DNA from: Fragilariopsis cylindrus CCMP1102
Lineage: Eukaryota; Bacillariophyta; Bacillariophyceae; Bacillariales; Bacillariaceae
Reading direction: 5' to 3'
Assembly (NCBI GenBank): GCA_900095095.1
Contig: FMBT01000302.1
Location: 434,001 to 498,000, forward strand
DNA length: 64,000 bases
Positions 10,460-21,884 of the stretch are shown in pieces. A model generated the notes under the pieces. The model did no database searches. It saw nothing but the letters and a program-made list of their open reading frames with translations, and was not told the origin of the DNA. Each line of letters opens with the position of its first letter. Position 1 is the stretch's first letter. The translations under genes were made by a program, and so were the position numbers.

Positions 10460-11992
10460 ATGGTATCTCCTGTACCTTCTTCTGTGTCGACAACAGCAAA
10501 AGGCAATAACAGCAACAACAATAACAATAATGCTGCTAGTGCTGCTGTAATAATGTCAAAAGAATATCAAGATGCAGTATCTGTATTAAATGAAGAAACA
10601 ATGAATCACGCCTGTAGTCTTTTAATGAAAGCATACGACGACAACAATAATGACAACAGTAATAATAACAAAAAAGAAGACAACGATGAAAGTAATGAAA
10701 AGGATGAGCATTCGAACAAAACCAATACTAGCGGCGGCGATAGTAGTAGTAAGCAACAATCCATTACAGATGAATTATTGGAAATATATCATAGATGCAA
10801 TGATTCATTCAGGGTTATTCGAAAATATCAGCCTGCAATTGCACTATCACCGTATATTGTCTCAAATTCGAATAATAATAATTCGACTTCAACGGGTAAT
10901 AACAAAATGATGTTACCTCCAGGAGCACCAGATTTGAAGAATTTGAACAACAACAACAACAACAAAATCAAACAACAACGATCCTTAGGAGGAATTCCAA
11001 ATAAAATTGGTGGTGGAACAACGTCATTCCGGGGTATTGGTAAAGGAATAATTCCCCTCCCAACTAATATTAATATTAATACTATTAATCGAAAACGTCA
11101 TCGATCAACATCACCACCAACTTCATTATCTTCGTCAACATCATCTTCGTCTGCACCACCAGCCAGTGCACTTAGTTTCTTGGCGAAACTTAATAAAGAT
11201 TCAAAAAAAGAAATACCAACAACAGCAACAACAATAGAAGATAAACAGCAACAACAACAACAGCTGCAAGAGACAAAAGAGGAACGTAGTAAAGGGAAGA
11301 ATAAGGAAGATGAAAATGAAAATGACGAAGATGTAGATGAAGATACATCATTAAAGATGAAAAGGAAGAAGAAGAAGAAGAAACGTAACAGTGATGATGA
11401 CAATGAGAAGGATGGTGGAGTGAATAAGGAAGAACAAGAACTTGATGAAAATGAAGGACAGGAAAAAGTCTTTGGTGGTAGTGGTAAAAAAAGACGACGG
11501 AAAGATCATCGATCATCATCATTACCAACAACAACGAAAAAAATAAATAACGATTATGATAACGATGACACATTACCTTCTCCAAAAGGAAGAAAAGAGA
11601 CACCTAAAAAAGGAGATGACGTTGAACTACAAAGTAGTAGTAGTAGTAGTGGTGAAAATGAAATTGAAAATGAAAGTAGTGGTGATGGAGATAATAGTAA
11701 CGATGAAACATATCAGGATGGTGGATTAAGAGTATTATCAATCAATGACTCACCAAAACGAAGAAATCCAGAACGAAAAGGACGTAGTAGGTCACCAAGT
11801 CCACCTCCTCCTTCTTCCAAGGAGAAAATGAAGAGGAAGAAGATGAAAACTACTAATAATGATGATGGCGATGGCTACAATGATAATGATAATGATAATT
11901 CAAGTCTTCATCCCGCCGGCGATGAAGATGAAGAGGATGGCGAAGATGATGGTGATGATAATGATGATGACGATGATGATTTATTATTTTAG
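10460..11992 (+). CDS. Low-complexity, probably nuclear protein
   Basis: Intact 510-codon single-exon frame. An ordinary helical segment (residues ~30-55, EYQDAVSVLNEETMNHACSL) and a second near residue 105 (TDELLEIYHRCNDSFRVI) are the only folded-looking parts. The rest is Asn, Ser, Lys/Arg and Asp/Glu tracts, with several basic clusters (KMKRKKKKKKR, KKRRRK) that could be nuclear localisation signals, and a terminal acidic run ending DDDLLF. I do not recognise the family. A second Met at 10553 precedes the first conserved-looking helix and could be the start. It is bordered upstream by the MITE, whose right end is 166 bp away. Confidence 0.65.
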   Translation: MVSPVPSSVSTTAKGNNSNNNNNNAASAAVIMSKEYQDAVSVLNEETMNHACSLLMKAYDDNNNDNSNNNKKEDNDESNEKDEHSNKTNTSGGDSSSKQQSITDELLEIYHRCNDSFRVIRKYQPAIALSPYIVSNSNNNNSTSTGNNKMMLPPGAPDLKNLNNNNNNKIKQQRSLGGIPNKIGGGTTSFRGIGKGIIPLPTNININTINRKRHRSTSPPTSLSSSTSSSSAPPASALSFLAKLNKDSKKEIPTTATTIEDKQQQQQQLQETKEERSKGKNKEDENENDEDVDEDTSLKMKRKKKKKKRNSDDDNEKDGGVNKEEQELDENEGQEKVFGGSGKKRRRKDHRSSSLPTTTKKINNDYDNDDTLPSPKGRKETPKKGDDVELQSSSSSSGENEIENESSGDGDNSNDETYQDGGLRVLSINDSPKRRNPERKGRSRSPSPPPPSSKEKMKRKKMKTTNNDDGDGYNDNDNDNSSLHPAGDEDEEDGEDDGDDNDDDDDDLLF

Positions 11993-12850
11993 AAAGAACC
12001 TTATTCTCCTCTTATTGTTCGTCCGTAGTGTGCATGTCCACCACGAAGGTCAATCATCGTCATCGTTTTAGTTAGGTAGTCAGTTAATTAGTTAGTTATT
12101 TACCTACTGTATCGTATCGCCCTCAACTTTAATTTTTAATCGACAACAGTTCTATATCATAATCATTCTTCTTCTTCTTCTTCTTAAACTTGGTCTCCTG
12201 TTTGGAATTTCTCCTGTATAGAATTCTTTTTGTGAATTGGCTAAATGAATTTGAATGCCGTCGTCGGCATCAGTTTGAAAACGGGGACTTATGTAATTAG
12301 TAATTAGTTATCCTGTACTTCGAAGTAGTGTAGCAACCTTTTTATTTTAGTGCGTGTTTGAAGTGTGTAAAATGCATGAAAAGATAAATCAGCGACTTAC
12401 TAACCCGGGAATGAAAGGCAAAAACCAAGCAAAGCAAATAATGCCTGTGTTTTTGACGCGAATTATTAAGTAACGTACTTAGTACTAGTAGGATGGTCCA
12501 GCAGAGAAGAAGAAGAATGGTTTTCTTTGAAGATATGTTTTGAAATATATCTGAAATTGTCAATTGATTGATTTGACGATTCGATGATTCGATTCTTCAC
12601 GCTTTCTAATATAAGGTGATACCACTACTAAGGACGATCGAAGAACAGATAACAATATACGATGCAGTCAATGACATGCCTCGACAGCAAATAAGCTAGT
12701 ATTGCTTTTTATTTAGACTCGAGTGGAGTGGAATAGAGTTGAGTGGAGTGGTGCAGCACTTTGCCTATAACTACTAGCTAGAACATAGATCTTTCTACCT
12801 AGTACATGTTCTCGACACAATAGAATAAAACCATATCCAAATGGATATTA
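11993..12850. other. Intergenic region
   Basis: Convergent 3' ends. No gene is supported; a CTT microsatellite lies near 12168-12184 and a GAGTGGA-type repeat near 12720-12750. Confidence 0.5.
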
Positions 12851-14215
12851 TCATTCATTGCGGATGTAGTAGACAATTTCTTGATAGAATTCATCTTCTA
12901 GTGATGACAATGGTGGGATTTCTGTCCCGTCTCCGACCAAAACGTCGTTGATGACATTCATAACATTCATTTTACCAAAGCTAGTACACGCATATAAGAA
13001 TGGTGTTTTGCCTTTTATATCCTTGTGAAATAAAAATCCGAATTTATTCCTACGAAGGCGCATCCCAGCTTCAAGAATTTCTCTGAATCCATCATCGATA
13101 TTATATGACGGTGGCTGTTTCGATGCTTGGAACAATGCAGGTTTTAATCCATCTGGATTATAGTGGCATAGATACATGAATATTTCATTCTGTGTATAGT
13201 TTGAATCCCGGACAGAACAAAACCAAAGTAAATTATAGGTTTCAATATCATTTTTTTGTAAGAATCCTTTTTCCCTTAGTCGTTTCAAAACATTCAGCCA
13301 GCGGTTGCCGCCGCCGTCAGCAGCATCGTCGTTAATATTGCGACTTCCCGTCCAGATTATACTCTGAAGCGCCCATGGAATCAATCCACCTCTTTGTTGT
13401 TCATCAAATTGGTGATGCTTTATCCCTAACTCAGTAAGTTTGGGGATGATTTCGGGACAGAACCTCGACGCAGCACTAAATGCATCGTACCAAATTTCAT
13501 CGTGCATATATAGATCCGTTAAAATACTTGAAGTAGATGGAAAGAAATCCACCACGAATTCAATATAACTTTCGATTTTTTCTCTATCTTCAATATTTGG
13601 ATAATTTGATCTTCCAAGATGATCTTGATGACCGATTGATGTGATCCATTTGACGACGGAGATCTTGATCGATAAGATGAATTGTCGAATCCAATTCCTG
13701 CATATAGAACGTAATCTCAATTCGGCGGCAAAAACAATTCCTTCACTTAGTTCGATAAACAGGTCGAGTTTCGAGCAATTTATCTTGAATGTAACATCTT
13801 CATTTCCTATAAATAACGAGGTAAAACAATCCGATGGTATAAAGAAATTGATCAGGGCTTGCAAGAAATCCTTCATGTCAGATCGCACGGGTTCGGGAAA
13901 GTTCTTATCATGTTCCGTGATCGATTTAATCCTTTGTATATTTTCATTCGCTTCCTCATCATCAACAAAAATATCATCATCATCATCATGTTCCATGATC
14001 GACTTAATCCTTTGTATATTTTCATTCGCTCCCTCATCATCAACACTAATACCATCGTCGTCGTCAACCTCCTCGTCAACCTCCTCGTCCTCGTCTGCTT
14101 TTCCTGCATCGTCCGCAGCCATATGGTTGCGATCCTCCCCTTTTGGAACAGGTATAAGTTCGTCAATAGGAATACCGTTTTCATCATCGGTAGGTGCTTC
14201 GATATACTGGGACAT
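12851..14215 (-). CDS. Ankyrin-like diatom protein with acidic N-terminal duplication
   Basis: Intact 454-codon frame. Residues ~45-105 hold two copies of a 26-residue unit (each with ANENIQRIKSI), matching a 78-bp tandem duplication with CATGTTCC at 13909 and 13987. The C-terminal third has helix-pair repeats reminiscent of degenerate ankyrin repeats (KGKTPFLYACTSFGKMNVMNV, written here as KGKTPFLYACTS then GKMNVMNV). I associate this layout with a large uncharacterised family in pennate diatoms. No signal peptide or membrane span is seen. It may be a protein-interaction scaffold; that is inference from the ankyrin-like repeats only. Confidence 0.65.
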   Translation of the reverse strand: MSQYIEAPTDDENGIPIDELIPVPKGEDRNHMAADDAGKADEDEEVDEEVDDDDGISVDDEGANENIQRIKSIMEHDDDDDIFVDDEEANENIQRIKSITEHDKNFPEPVRSDMKDFLQALINFFIPSDCFTSLFIGNEDVTFKINCSKLDLFIELSEGIVFAAELRLRSICRNWIRQFILSIKISVVKWITSIGHQDHLGRSNYPNIEDREKIESYIEFVVDFFPSTSSILTDLYMHDEIWYDAFSAASRFCPEIIPKLTELGIKHHQFDEQQRGGLIPWALQSIIWTGSRNINDDAADGGGNRWLNVLKRLREKGFLQKNDIETYNLLWFCSVRDSNYTQNEIFMYLCHYNPDGLKPALFQASKQPPSYNIDDGFREILEAGMRLRRNKFGFLFHKDIKGKTPFLYACTSFGKMNVMNVINDVLVGDGTEIPPLSSLEDEFYQEIVYYIRNE

Positions 14216-15375
14216 TATTGTGTTTGTCGAAGGCTTATTGCGGTATACTACTTCTACTGGAGGTACTTTCTAACTAGCCACAACTGTAATATAAGTTAGG
14301 TGGTATCGAGGAATGGGCATGAATGGGAAGAGTAAAAAATGTGAGATTTCCCAGCTCATTTACATAGCTAGTACAATTTTACTAGGAAGTCGAAGATGAT
14401 CTATCCAGAATTGTGTGATCAACTTCTAATAATGATTGCTTTAAGTAGTTGGTAGGTATTATTCGCTCTATTGAAGCTGCAGTTCTTTCCGTTTATCGCT
14501 CTTTCAAATTCGGTCCTTTGAATGATGCTCTGAAGTCTGAAGAGGCAACGACGAAACGCCCTTCGAGTTTTCGAGTTCTCCTATATTCAATACAGTTTTT
14601 GATTGATATTTTCGTGATTCGACGCGTCTATGACAGGGACGCGTCGCGCATCAACGGCCGTTGTCTATCACTATAAATATGGTATGCTCCACTACTTTTG
14701 AAATTAAATATGCGTTGTTTGAGTGATATTCTGTGATACGAAGACGCGACTACAGTACATGATGCTGTGGCGAGTACTAATTACGATTACAGAAAACAAC
14801 GCCAAGGCGGATTCGCACTCTTTCTCCTTTTCATTCCAGTTCTACTTTACTCCTGGAATACCCATTCAGCCTTGCTCTACTATTATACCGGTGCTATTTC
14901 ATCATTGTACGGTCGAAGCGCTCCGAATGACTGTTCTAGAACACACACTACACACACACTACACACTACACACACGCACTAAACACACACTACACTACAC
15001 TACACTACACACTGAACACACGCACAAACCATGATTTTTCAGATCTAAGATATAGTACATACATAATGACCATGAAGTTTGCTCCTACTGGACTACAATT
15101 TTTGCATTGACAGTGGGTCTGACACTGTTTTTCGTCTCCGGTACGCGAATGCAATGTTATAGCCCCGCGCATCTACGATCGTTCGTGGGAGAGGAAAGAG
15201 ATGTTGGATGAGATAGATGGATGAGAAAGATTCAAACCAGCCCAAGAGAACAAAAACGAAGGGATTTCTATTTAAAATTTAGATTCAATTCATTTTTAAT
15301 AACTATGATAGGAATACTTGATATTATTGTTATTATTCTTATCTAGACTAGCTAGCTAGACCACCTTGTTACTTT
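14216..15375. other. Intergenic region with ACACACT microsatellite
   Basis: A variable (ACACACT)n/(ACACT)n stretch runs from about 14940 to 15025. Open frames of 70-100 codons overlap it and are explained by the repeat. No gene is supported. Confidence 0.55.
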
Positions 15376-17536
15376 TTATGGCGGTCCATTCATTACTTCA
15401 TCCAATTGTGGTTGGAGGTTTAGCAATTTTTTGTATTTAGTCAACATTTCACGATATGTTTGAACTCGTTCGGAATGAGGAAAAAATACCTGTTCTTCTT
15501 TCGCCTTGATGGTTTTCAAAAATGACAACCAATCATTGGGATCTGGTGATGATGATGATGACGATGATGACGATGATGACGATGATGACGTTGCTGATGA
15601 CGAGCAATCATGATAATATTTTGCTAATAGGGCAGCACCCCATGCTCCACCCTCATCAGCTGCTTCTAATAATCGAACAGGTCGATCGAATATATCAGCC
15701 AATATCTGTCCAGTTTGTGGTGTTTTTGTTAATCCACCAGTCAAAACGATTTTTTTTTTCTTTGTCTCTACTTCTTCTTCATCATCTTTTTCGTTTTCGT
15801 TTGCTTCTTCTACTTGTTTCGTTCCAAGTAATAAATTAAACATGACCGAAATTAAAGTTGCTTTGATAACATTCCCATTGTTGTTGTTACTGCTATTGAA
15901 TCCAACAATAAGAGCCGTTCCTCCCCGTTTCACATCCAGACCCTTGTTATTATGTTAATATTATTATTATACGAGAATGAATTGTGATATTAGTAAAGAA
16001 CAATAACGAATGAATGAATGAATGAAATACCGAAGAAAAATAAAAACGATGGTACTGTACTGTTACTTACTGGTTCATCATCTAGAAATGGTAATGCTAA
16101 TAATCCACCACAATCAGTTGGTGCTTCTATTGCCTGTTTAAGTAATGTATCAAAATCTCCACCATAGGAATCAACCATTCGATTCAAGTATGTTGTACCA
16201 TTCCGTAACCATACCATAGAAATAGGTAGTCCATTCACAGCATTAAATTTATCTACTGCTGATGCGGCGGTCATCATGCTAGTAGTAGTAGTAGTAGTAG
16301 GTTTCTTTTTTGGACTATTACTATTGCCTTTACTTTTTTTACTTTTACGGCCTCCTACCATATTCGCCACAACTGATGTACCAAAAGAACATGATATCAT
16401 ACCAGGTTCACCAATTAAACTAGCAGCTAATGCTGTTGGTTGATCACCCTCTGCTGGTGCAACTAATATATTATTGTTAGTATTTATTTCTCCTCCATTT
16501 TCATTGTTAAGAAAAAGATCACATACGTCCATTAATAATCCATTAGTTTGTTTCATAAAAATCGATTTGTCAATAATGACAGGATTATTGTTCCTTATAT
16601 CACCAGCACTTCTAATTCTTGGTAATAATTCTTTTAATGATGGTGGAAATGATGATGAAAATTTTGTACGAACATATTGATCAAAAATTTCAATCCAATC
16701 ATTTTTATATTCGCAACAACCTGTAGTACTATTATCATCGTCAATAGGGAACATTCCTGATGCTTCACCTACACCTAAGATAAGTGATCGGCCACCTAGT
16801 AGTATAGGTTGATTCCAATTATTATTTGTTGTTTTTGATCCTGTTGATGCTTGAACTTGTACTATTGGTGTTGTTAATCTATGAGTAATATAACCAGCAG
16901 GAGTTGTGATTGCAACACATTTAGATACCTTTTCGGGTTCGTGTTTGAGTGACCATAAATATCTTGCAGCCGTAAGACGTTTAGGTATACGTTCACCAAA
17001 TAATTTTGTTAATTCATCGGCCTGGTTTGTTTTGATTTATTTATTCAAGAAAAAAAGAATGGACATATAAAGTTGCGTGAGATGGTAAAGTTACTTGTGC
17101 GTGTTTATGTTATCAGTTTTAATTAAATTACGTGATGCGTTGTTGTTACTATATGCACGGTGCGTACCTCTTCTTGATTTCTGGAATCACACCAAAGACG
17201 TGCCGTTCCGATACTAGAACCATTTTTATCAATCATCACACAACCATGCATTTGTCCAGTAACACAAATTGATTTAATATCAACTTTTGTTTTCGTTTTC
17301 ACAACATCGTTTTGAATCTTTTTTAATGCTTTAATTAATGCATTATCCCAATCATTTGGTTCTTGTTCATAACAACCATCCTCTAAATTAGGAACAAAAT
17401 CATAACTGCCCTCACCTTTTGCTATTACTGTCAATGATGATGATGATGATGATGCCGATGACGGCGATGACGATTCAACCAATAATGCTGTAAGGCCTTG
17501 CGTGCCAACGTCTATTCCGAGATAACAAGAGACCAT
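15376..17536 (-). CDS. FGGY-family carbohydrate kinase, xylulokinase-like (three exons)
   Basis: Exons 17168-17536, 16071-17021 and 15376-15942, joined through GT-AG introns of 146 bp (17022-17167) and 128 bp (15943-16070), give 628 residues. Both introns are phase 0. The N-terminus YLGIDVGTQGLTALLVE is the FGGY phosphate-1 motif; CVTGQMHGCVMID follows; exon 2 starts ADELTKLFGERIP and contains LGVGEASGMFPID; exon 3 has GGAWGAALLAKYY near the C-terminus. The family phosphorylates sugars such as xylulose with ATP. The GEASGMFPID variant belongs to a less studied FGGY branch, so the exact substrate (xylulose or another pentulose) is not certain. There is no obvious targeting peptide, so a cytosolic location is likely. 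Ser-rich loops and a C-terminal Ser tract encoded by GAT repeats are lineage additions. Confidence 0.85.
15943..16070 (-). other. Intron 2 of the FGGY kinase
   Basis: Donor GTAAGT follows GATGAACCA and acceptor AACAAG precedes GGTCTGGAT, giving FLDDEP-GLDVKRGGTA. Confidence 0.75.
17022..17167 (-). other. Intron 1 of the FGGY kinase
   Basis: Donor GTACGC follows GAAGAG and acceptor AACCAG precedes GCCGATGAA, restoring RNQEE-ADELTKLFGE in frame. Confidence 0.8.
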
Positions 17537-18200
17537 TTTTTTCCCTTCTACTCTATCTATTCTACTGATAATGTCAATTATTATAAGCTAGCTTAGAAGA
17601 TAGATGTTGCAATAGTACAGTACGATCAGCTCTATCTTTATATTACCCCGTACTACTACAGCTAGTACAGCAGGGAGTTACAGGTGGTTTGTCGATAACA
17701 TGCAACAACAAAATTCAAAATGTATCATGTTGAATGTGCAACGTATCAAAAAAAGATCTACTTTTCCCGCGCGCCTTGACTGAAATGTTTTCGTAGCGAC
17801 GCGTATTGAGCATGGCCCTGTGCAACAAAGAAACGTAAACGAATAAGAATTTATTTTGCGAAGACATCTTAAAATAAGTTCGGTCCTTGAACGTAAAGTT
17901 CCATTTACGTACTATAATAGAAATAAGATTGATGTGTACACGTCAGCGACAGCTACCAGACTCGTTACCTAAAATACACGTGAAAATGGATCCATACAAC
18001 TAGCTAGCTAGAGTTTCCTGGTCGAACAGTAGAGTACGTGGGGTAAATAAACTATAGGTTTTATAGGAAAACAGTAGTATTTCTCTACAAAAATTTTCAT
18101 ATTACTACTGTACTTATCCTACTATTTACCAAAATTTATCAAGAACCAAAACTTATTATCACAATGAAACAACGCTTCCAACGGGCTCTAAACTTTATTT
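17537..18200. other. Intergenic region
   Basis: This should contain the FGGY kinase promoter (transcribed leftward). I see no gene, repeat or structured element. Confidence 0.4.
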
Positions 18201-19345
18201 TCATGCTGCTCGTGCGCATCTGCTGTTATCAAGTGGCATCATGATATTGCGATAAAACCCATCCATTTCAATAATCGATCCTGCTGCTATGAAATCTTTA
18301 CAATTAACTACAATATACATCATAGTTTTTAGTAGATGTTGTAAATATATATTATGTTCTTCTTGGTTACCAACAACACGATGAATCTCGCCAATATTAT
18401 TCGTGATTATCATCGTAAATTGTAATATACCTAAACTGCTGTTTGTAATGCTGCTAATGATGCTTTCGTCGTCGTCTTCGTGTTTAATGTTATTGTTGTT
18501 GGACGACAACAACAACGATGGTTAGTAGATGTTGCATTTCACCAAATAATAATAATAATCAAACAAATGATCATGTTCTTCTTGGTTACCAACAACACGA
18601 TGAATCTCGCCAATATTATTCGTGATTATCATAGTAAATTGTAACATACCTAAACTGCTGTTTGTAATACTGCTAACGATGATTTCGTCTTCGTGATTCA
18701 TGTTATTGTTGTTGGACGACAACAAAAACGATGGTGACAACGATGGTGACAACGATGGTGACAACGATGGTGCTGGTGGTATAGAGGATGATGATAAAGA
18801 TTGCTGCATTCCCTGTGTGTGAAGTTGATAGGCTAGCTCATACAGCTTTAATGCTTTCCATAATACTGGCAAATTTCTAGTTGTAGAAGAGATTGCCTCT
18901 AAGTGATGGGCCAAAGCAAGATTAAATATGATGCTAACACTCAACTTAAATCCCATGCTCTTGTATTGTTTTTCTTCAATATCTTCTTTATTGATAAGAA
19001 TTGCTCGTCTACATACAAATCCGCCATCTGCTTCTAACAGTAGTTCCTCTTCTAAATTAAGATCCTGGGGATATTGGAGTCACAATGTGACGATGATGAT
19101 GACGACGAGACGACCGACGACGAGAATTGGAAACTCAAAAGCTGCGCGGTACCGTATTGTTCTCAGGTTCTAATAGCAGACTCCGGCCAGCTAATTCAAG
19201 ACCTCCTTCAGAAGAATTATAGCTTGGTCGTACTCACCATCATAAATTAGTATTGATGCACTATGATTTAGTTCTTGTACCCGTAATTGTGATTGGTAAC
19301 AACTTTCTTCTTCGAGACGTTCATGATGATAAATAAGGTATATTT
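18201..19345 (-). pseudogene. Broken TPR-like diatom family gene with internal duplication
   Basis: Reading leftward: LNHSASILIYDGEYDQAI near 19270, LAGRSLLLEPENN in another frame, then after a likely intron (acceptor near 19064) an open stretch through FNLALAHHLEAI and LWKALKLYELAYQLH, and finally LLKTMMYIVVNCKDF and MDGFYRN at 18201-18350. These are the ordered landmarks of a diatom helical-repeat family. The gene is broken: the first exon has a one-base frame change near 19220, no upstream Met, and a TAG just upstream. A ~200-bp segment is tandemly duplicated (18331-18523 and 18524-18735) so that the upstream copy runs out of frame. A 12-bp GACAACGATGGT repeat (18735-18770) encodes SPSL. 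Confidence 0.6.
18331..18735 (-). repeat. ~200-bp tandem duplication inside the TPR-like pseudogene
   Basis: Both units contain GTTGTTGGACGACAACAA, CTAAACTGCTGTTTGTAAT and GGTTACCAACAACACGATG with few differences. They encode the same peptide (TNNIGEIHRVVGNQEEH), indicating a fairly recent unequal exchange within the coding region. Confidence 0.85.
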
Positions 19346-19923
19346 GCTAGATGTACGATGATAAGGTTGTCGCTTACAATGTGGTTGGTTTCGATAGGTT
19401 GTATACAGTAGTTCATTTTATGATAGAGTGAGGATCGAGCAATAAAAAGATTGATCGAGATACAAAGACAAAAGGATGTATTCCTGCGAACCTACTCCAT
19501 ATTCTTCCGAACCTTCTATATTTTTCCTCTTGGCTAATTTGGGACTCATACGTAATTGTTGTGGGTTCCCGCTTCTCATAATAGACTTAGTATTATCCTT
19601 GTTTAGGTACTGTTCGCTAGAGATGATTGCTGAACCTTCAATACTAATTGTTCTATGACAAACTCCAATAGACACGGTATAACTTTCGTACGCGTCGTCA
19701 AAAGAAATTAAAAAGGGAGTGATATGTATAAATTTATATATACTGGTTAAAACAAGACGTTATTTTAGAGCTAAATTCTCCTTCTTCCTCAACGGTATGT
19801 TATGAAAATGTGAGCAGGCAGTTTAGCGAGAGAGGATTTTTTGTAGGGTTTTACGCAGGTAATACGCTGTAACACGTTTTTCAAATACACTATTTAATAT
19901 ATGAGGAAAAGGTCTTCGTACCC

Positions 19924-20160
19924 GTTAAATGAAAAAAACGCGATGCGCCTTGATCCAGTCCAAAAGACGACAAGGAGAACAGTAAAGTAAAGACAAGTGT
20001 GATAAATATACTGATGCGCGATGAGTTAAATGAAAAAACGCGATGCGATTGATAGCCAACGACGACAAGAGAGAGAGGGAGAGAGAGTGGTTGTGTGTTT
20101 GTCGTATTTATGAAGACACGTTTAATATCCTATACTTGAAGTATACTGATGCGCGATGAG
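19924..20160. repeat. Interspersed short direct repeats
   Basis: GTTAAATGAAAAAA(A)CGCGATGCG occurs at 19924-19947 and 20025-20047, and ATACTGATGCGCGATGAG at 20008-20025 and 20143-20160. The second block adjoins the first, giving a B-A-B pattern rich in CGCGATG. Confidence 0.75.
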
Positions 20161-20403
20161 ATGCCATTTATCATTCTATTATAATATTATTATATTACAA
20201 CAACTGACAGTGCTCTATGTTCGATTAAATACTGTAATCGCTTTTCGCTACAGTACCTTAAGATGATCACATACATATTTCTTATTTTTGTTGTTTAATA
20301 CAATCGTCGAATCTCGTCTTCAACATTGAACATGAACTTAGATAATTTTCCTGAAGGACTTGGACAGGATATACAGTATCGACAGAGCGTTCGAGGATTT
20401 GAT

Positions 20404-20688
20404 TAACACTGATAATTTATAGCGATGGATGCGATTCCAAAGATATTAACGTCGATACCACTGGTAATCCTGCCAATAATGATGGCTACGATGATGACGA
20501 GAATTGCGACTTGACCAAAAAGCGAAAACGTATAGAAAATGAGGATAATGACGACGACGACGACAACAAAAAACGGAGAATGGCGGGAAAGGTGAAGGAG
20601 AAGATGAAAAGGGGAATGAAGGGAAATAAAATCATCACGCCTGCATTACAGAAAGTTGCAACAAAAGAATGTCAATAACGACGATAAC
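20404..20688 (+). pseudogene. Coding-like remnant, Asp/Lys-rich
   Basis: An open frame without an upstream Met (a TGA lies just before it) reads through CDLTKKRKRIENEDNDDDDD and a basic helix (MAGKVKEKMKRG) to TAA at 20686-20688. Composition resembles the nuclear-type proteins elsewhere in the window. It may be an orphan exon or a decayed gene; a second 40-residue frame (20699-20821) follows. Weak evidence. Confidence 0.25.
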
Positions 20689-21007
20689 AGCAGCGGTCAT
20701 GGCGGACGGGGGTTCTACTGATGGCAGCAGTATAGTAGAGACAATTGTGATTCTTCAAAAATGCAAAATAGAAAATGAAAGGGAGGGTCAAACCATACAC
20801 CAACAAAATTCCAGTTCTTAATCACCGTCGACTGAGTCTTTACCTTCAGATAATATGAACGAAACAACAACCAATCCATTCTGATACACTCACATTATGT
20901 TCCAACCAATGGGACCCCTTCAAGAATGGAATGATTAACTTAAAAACTAACTAACTACACTATTTTATTGTCTATTTCATAATATATATTAAAACCCATA
21001 AGAACAA

Positions 21008-21650
21008 TAGAAGGTAGTAGAGTAGGAGAATGGAAGTACATTCATTATTGTGCTGGCATGGCGTGTGTGATACCTACTTAATTTACTTACTTAGTAGTAG
21101 AAAGAGTGTTGCAGCAACAGCAAAACCCACATTATATTCAGCTGCCCAGAACATAGCATTATAGGTAGTAGAGGTAGGAGAATGGATGTACATTCATTAT
21201 TGTGCTGGCATGGCGTGTGTGATACTTACTTATTTACTAATTAGTAGTAGAAAGAGTGTGGCAGCAACAACAAACCCAATTATTCACATACCTAGAATAC
21301 AGCATTGGAGGTAGTAGAGGTAGAAGAATGGATGTATATGCATTATTGTGTGAGCAGCATGTGCTGCTTCCTATGCTATTATATGCTATTATATGCTATT
21401 ATATGCTATTACATGCTATGCTATGCTATGCTATGCTATGCTATGCTTGCTATACTTGCTATGCTTGCTATGCTTGCTTCCTTAGTAGTAGAATTAGTAC
21501 AGGAACAACAGCAACAAAATAGAACAACAATCCACATTATTTGCCAAGAACATAACACTACACGGCACTGTATTAGAGGTGGGAGTATGGATGCAGTGTC
21601 TTGTATATAGTGAGTGTAATACTAACTTATTAGCAGTAGTGAGTGTGTGC
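21008..21650 (+). repeat. Minisatellite, about four units of ~150-260 bp
   Basis: Units start with GGTAGTAGAG(G)TAG(G/A)AGAATGGA near 21011, 21161 and 21308, with a shorter, more diverged start near 21570. Each continues with CATTATTGTG, TTAGTAGTAGAA and a CAACAACA stretch. The third unit is enlarged by a pure TATGC/TTGC microsatellite at about 21370-21478. Confidence 0.8.
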
Positions 21651-21884
21651 CTGCGTATTTACCTCCAGGCAAAGAAATACTACTTGTTGTCTATTTTATG
21701 TTGGTATAAAATCCGTTCCATTTGACACAAAACAGGGGGGTTCAATCGATATAAATGGCAATAACTGGGAAAATGGGACATACAGCTCAAGGCGGTGAGT
21801 GGAATACTGAGACCATACATGAAGTGGTGTTGCAAGCAACAAAGCACTTCAAGGTGCAAAGAATATTTTAACAAGAAGGGGATG

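Noticed and set aside
14723-15034. 103-codon frame overlapping the ACACACT microsatellite
   Set aside because: Its C-terminal half is just the translated repeat (His-Thr-Leu).
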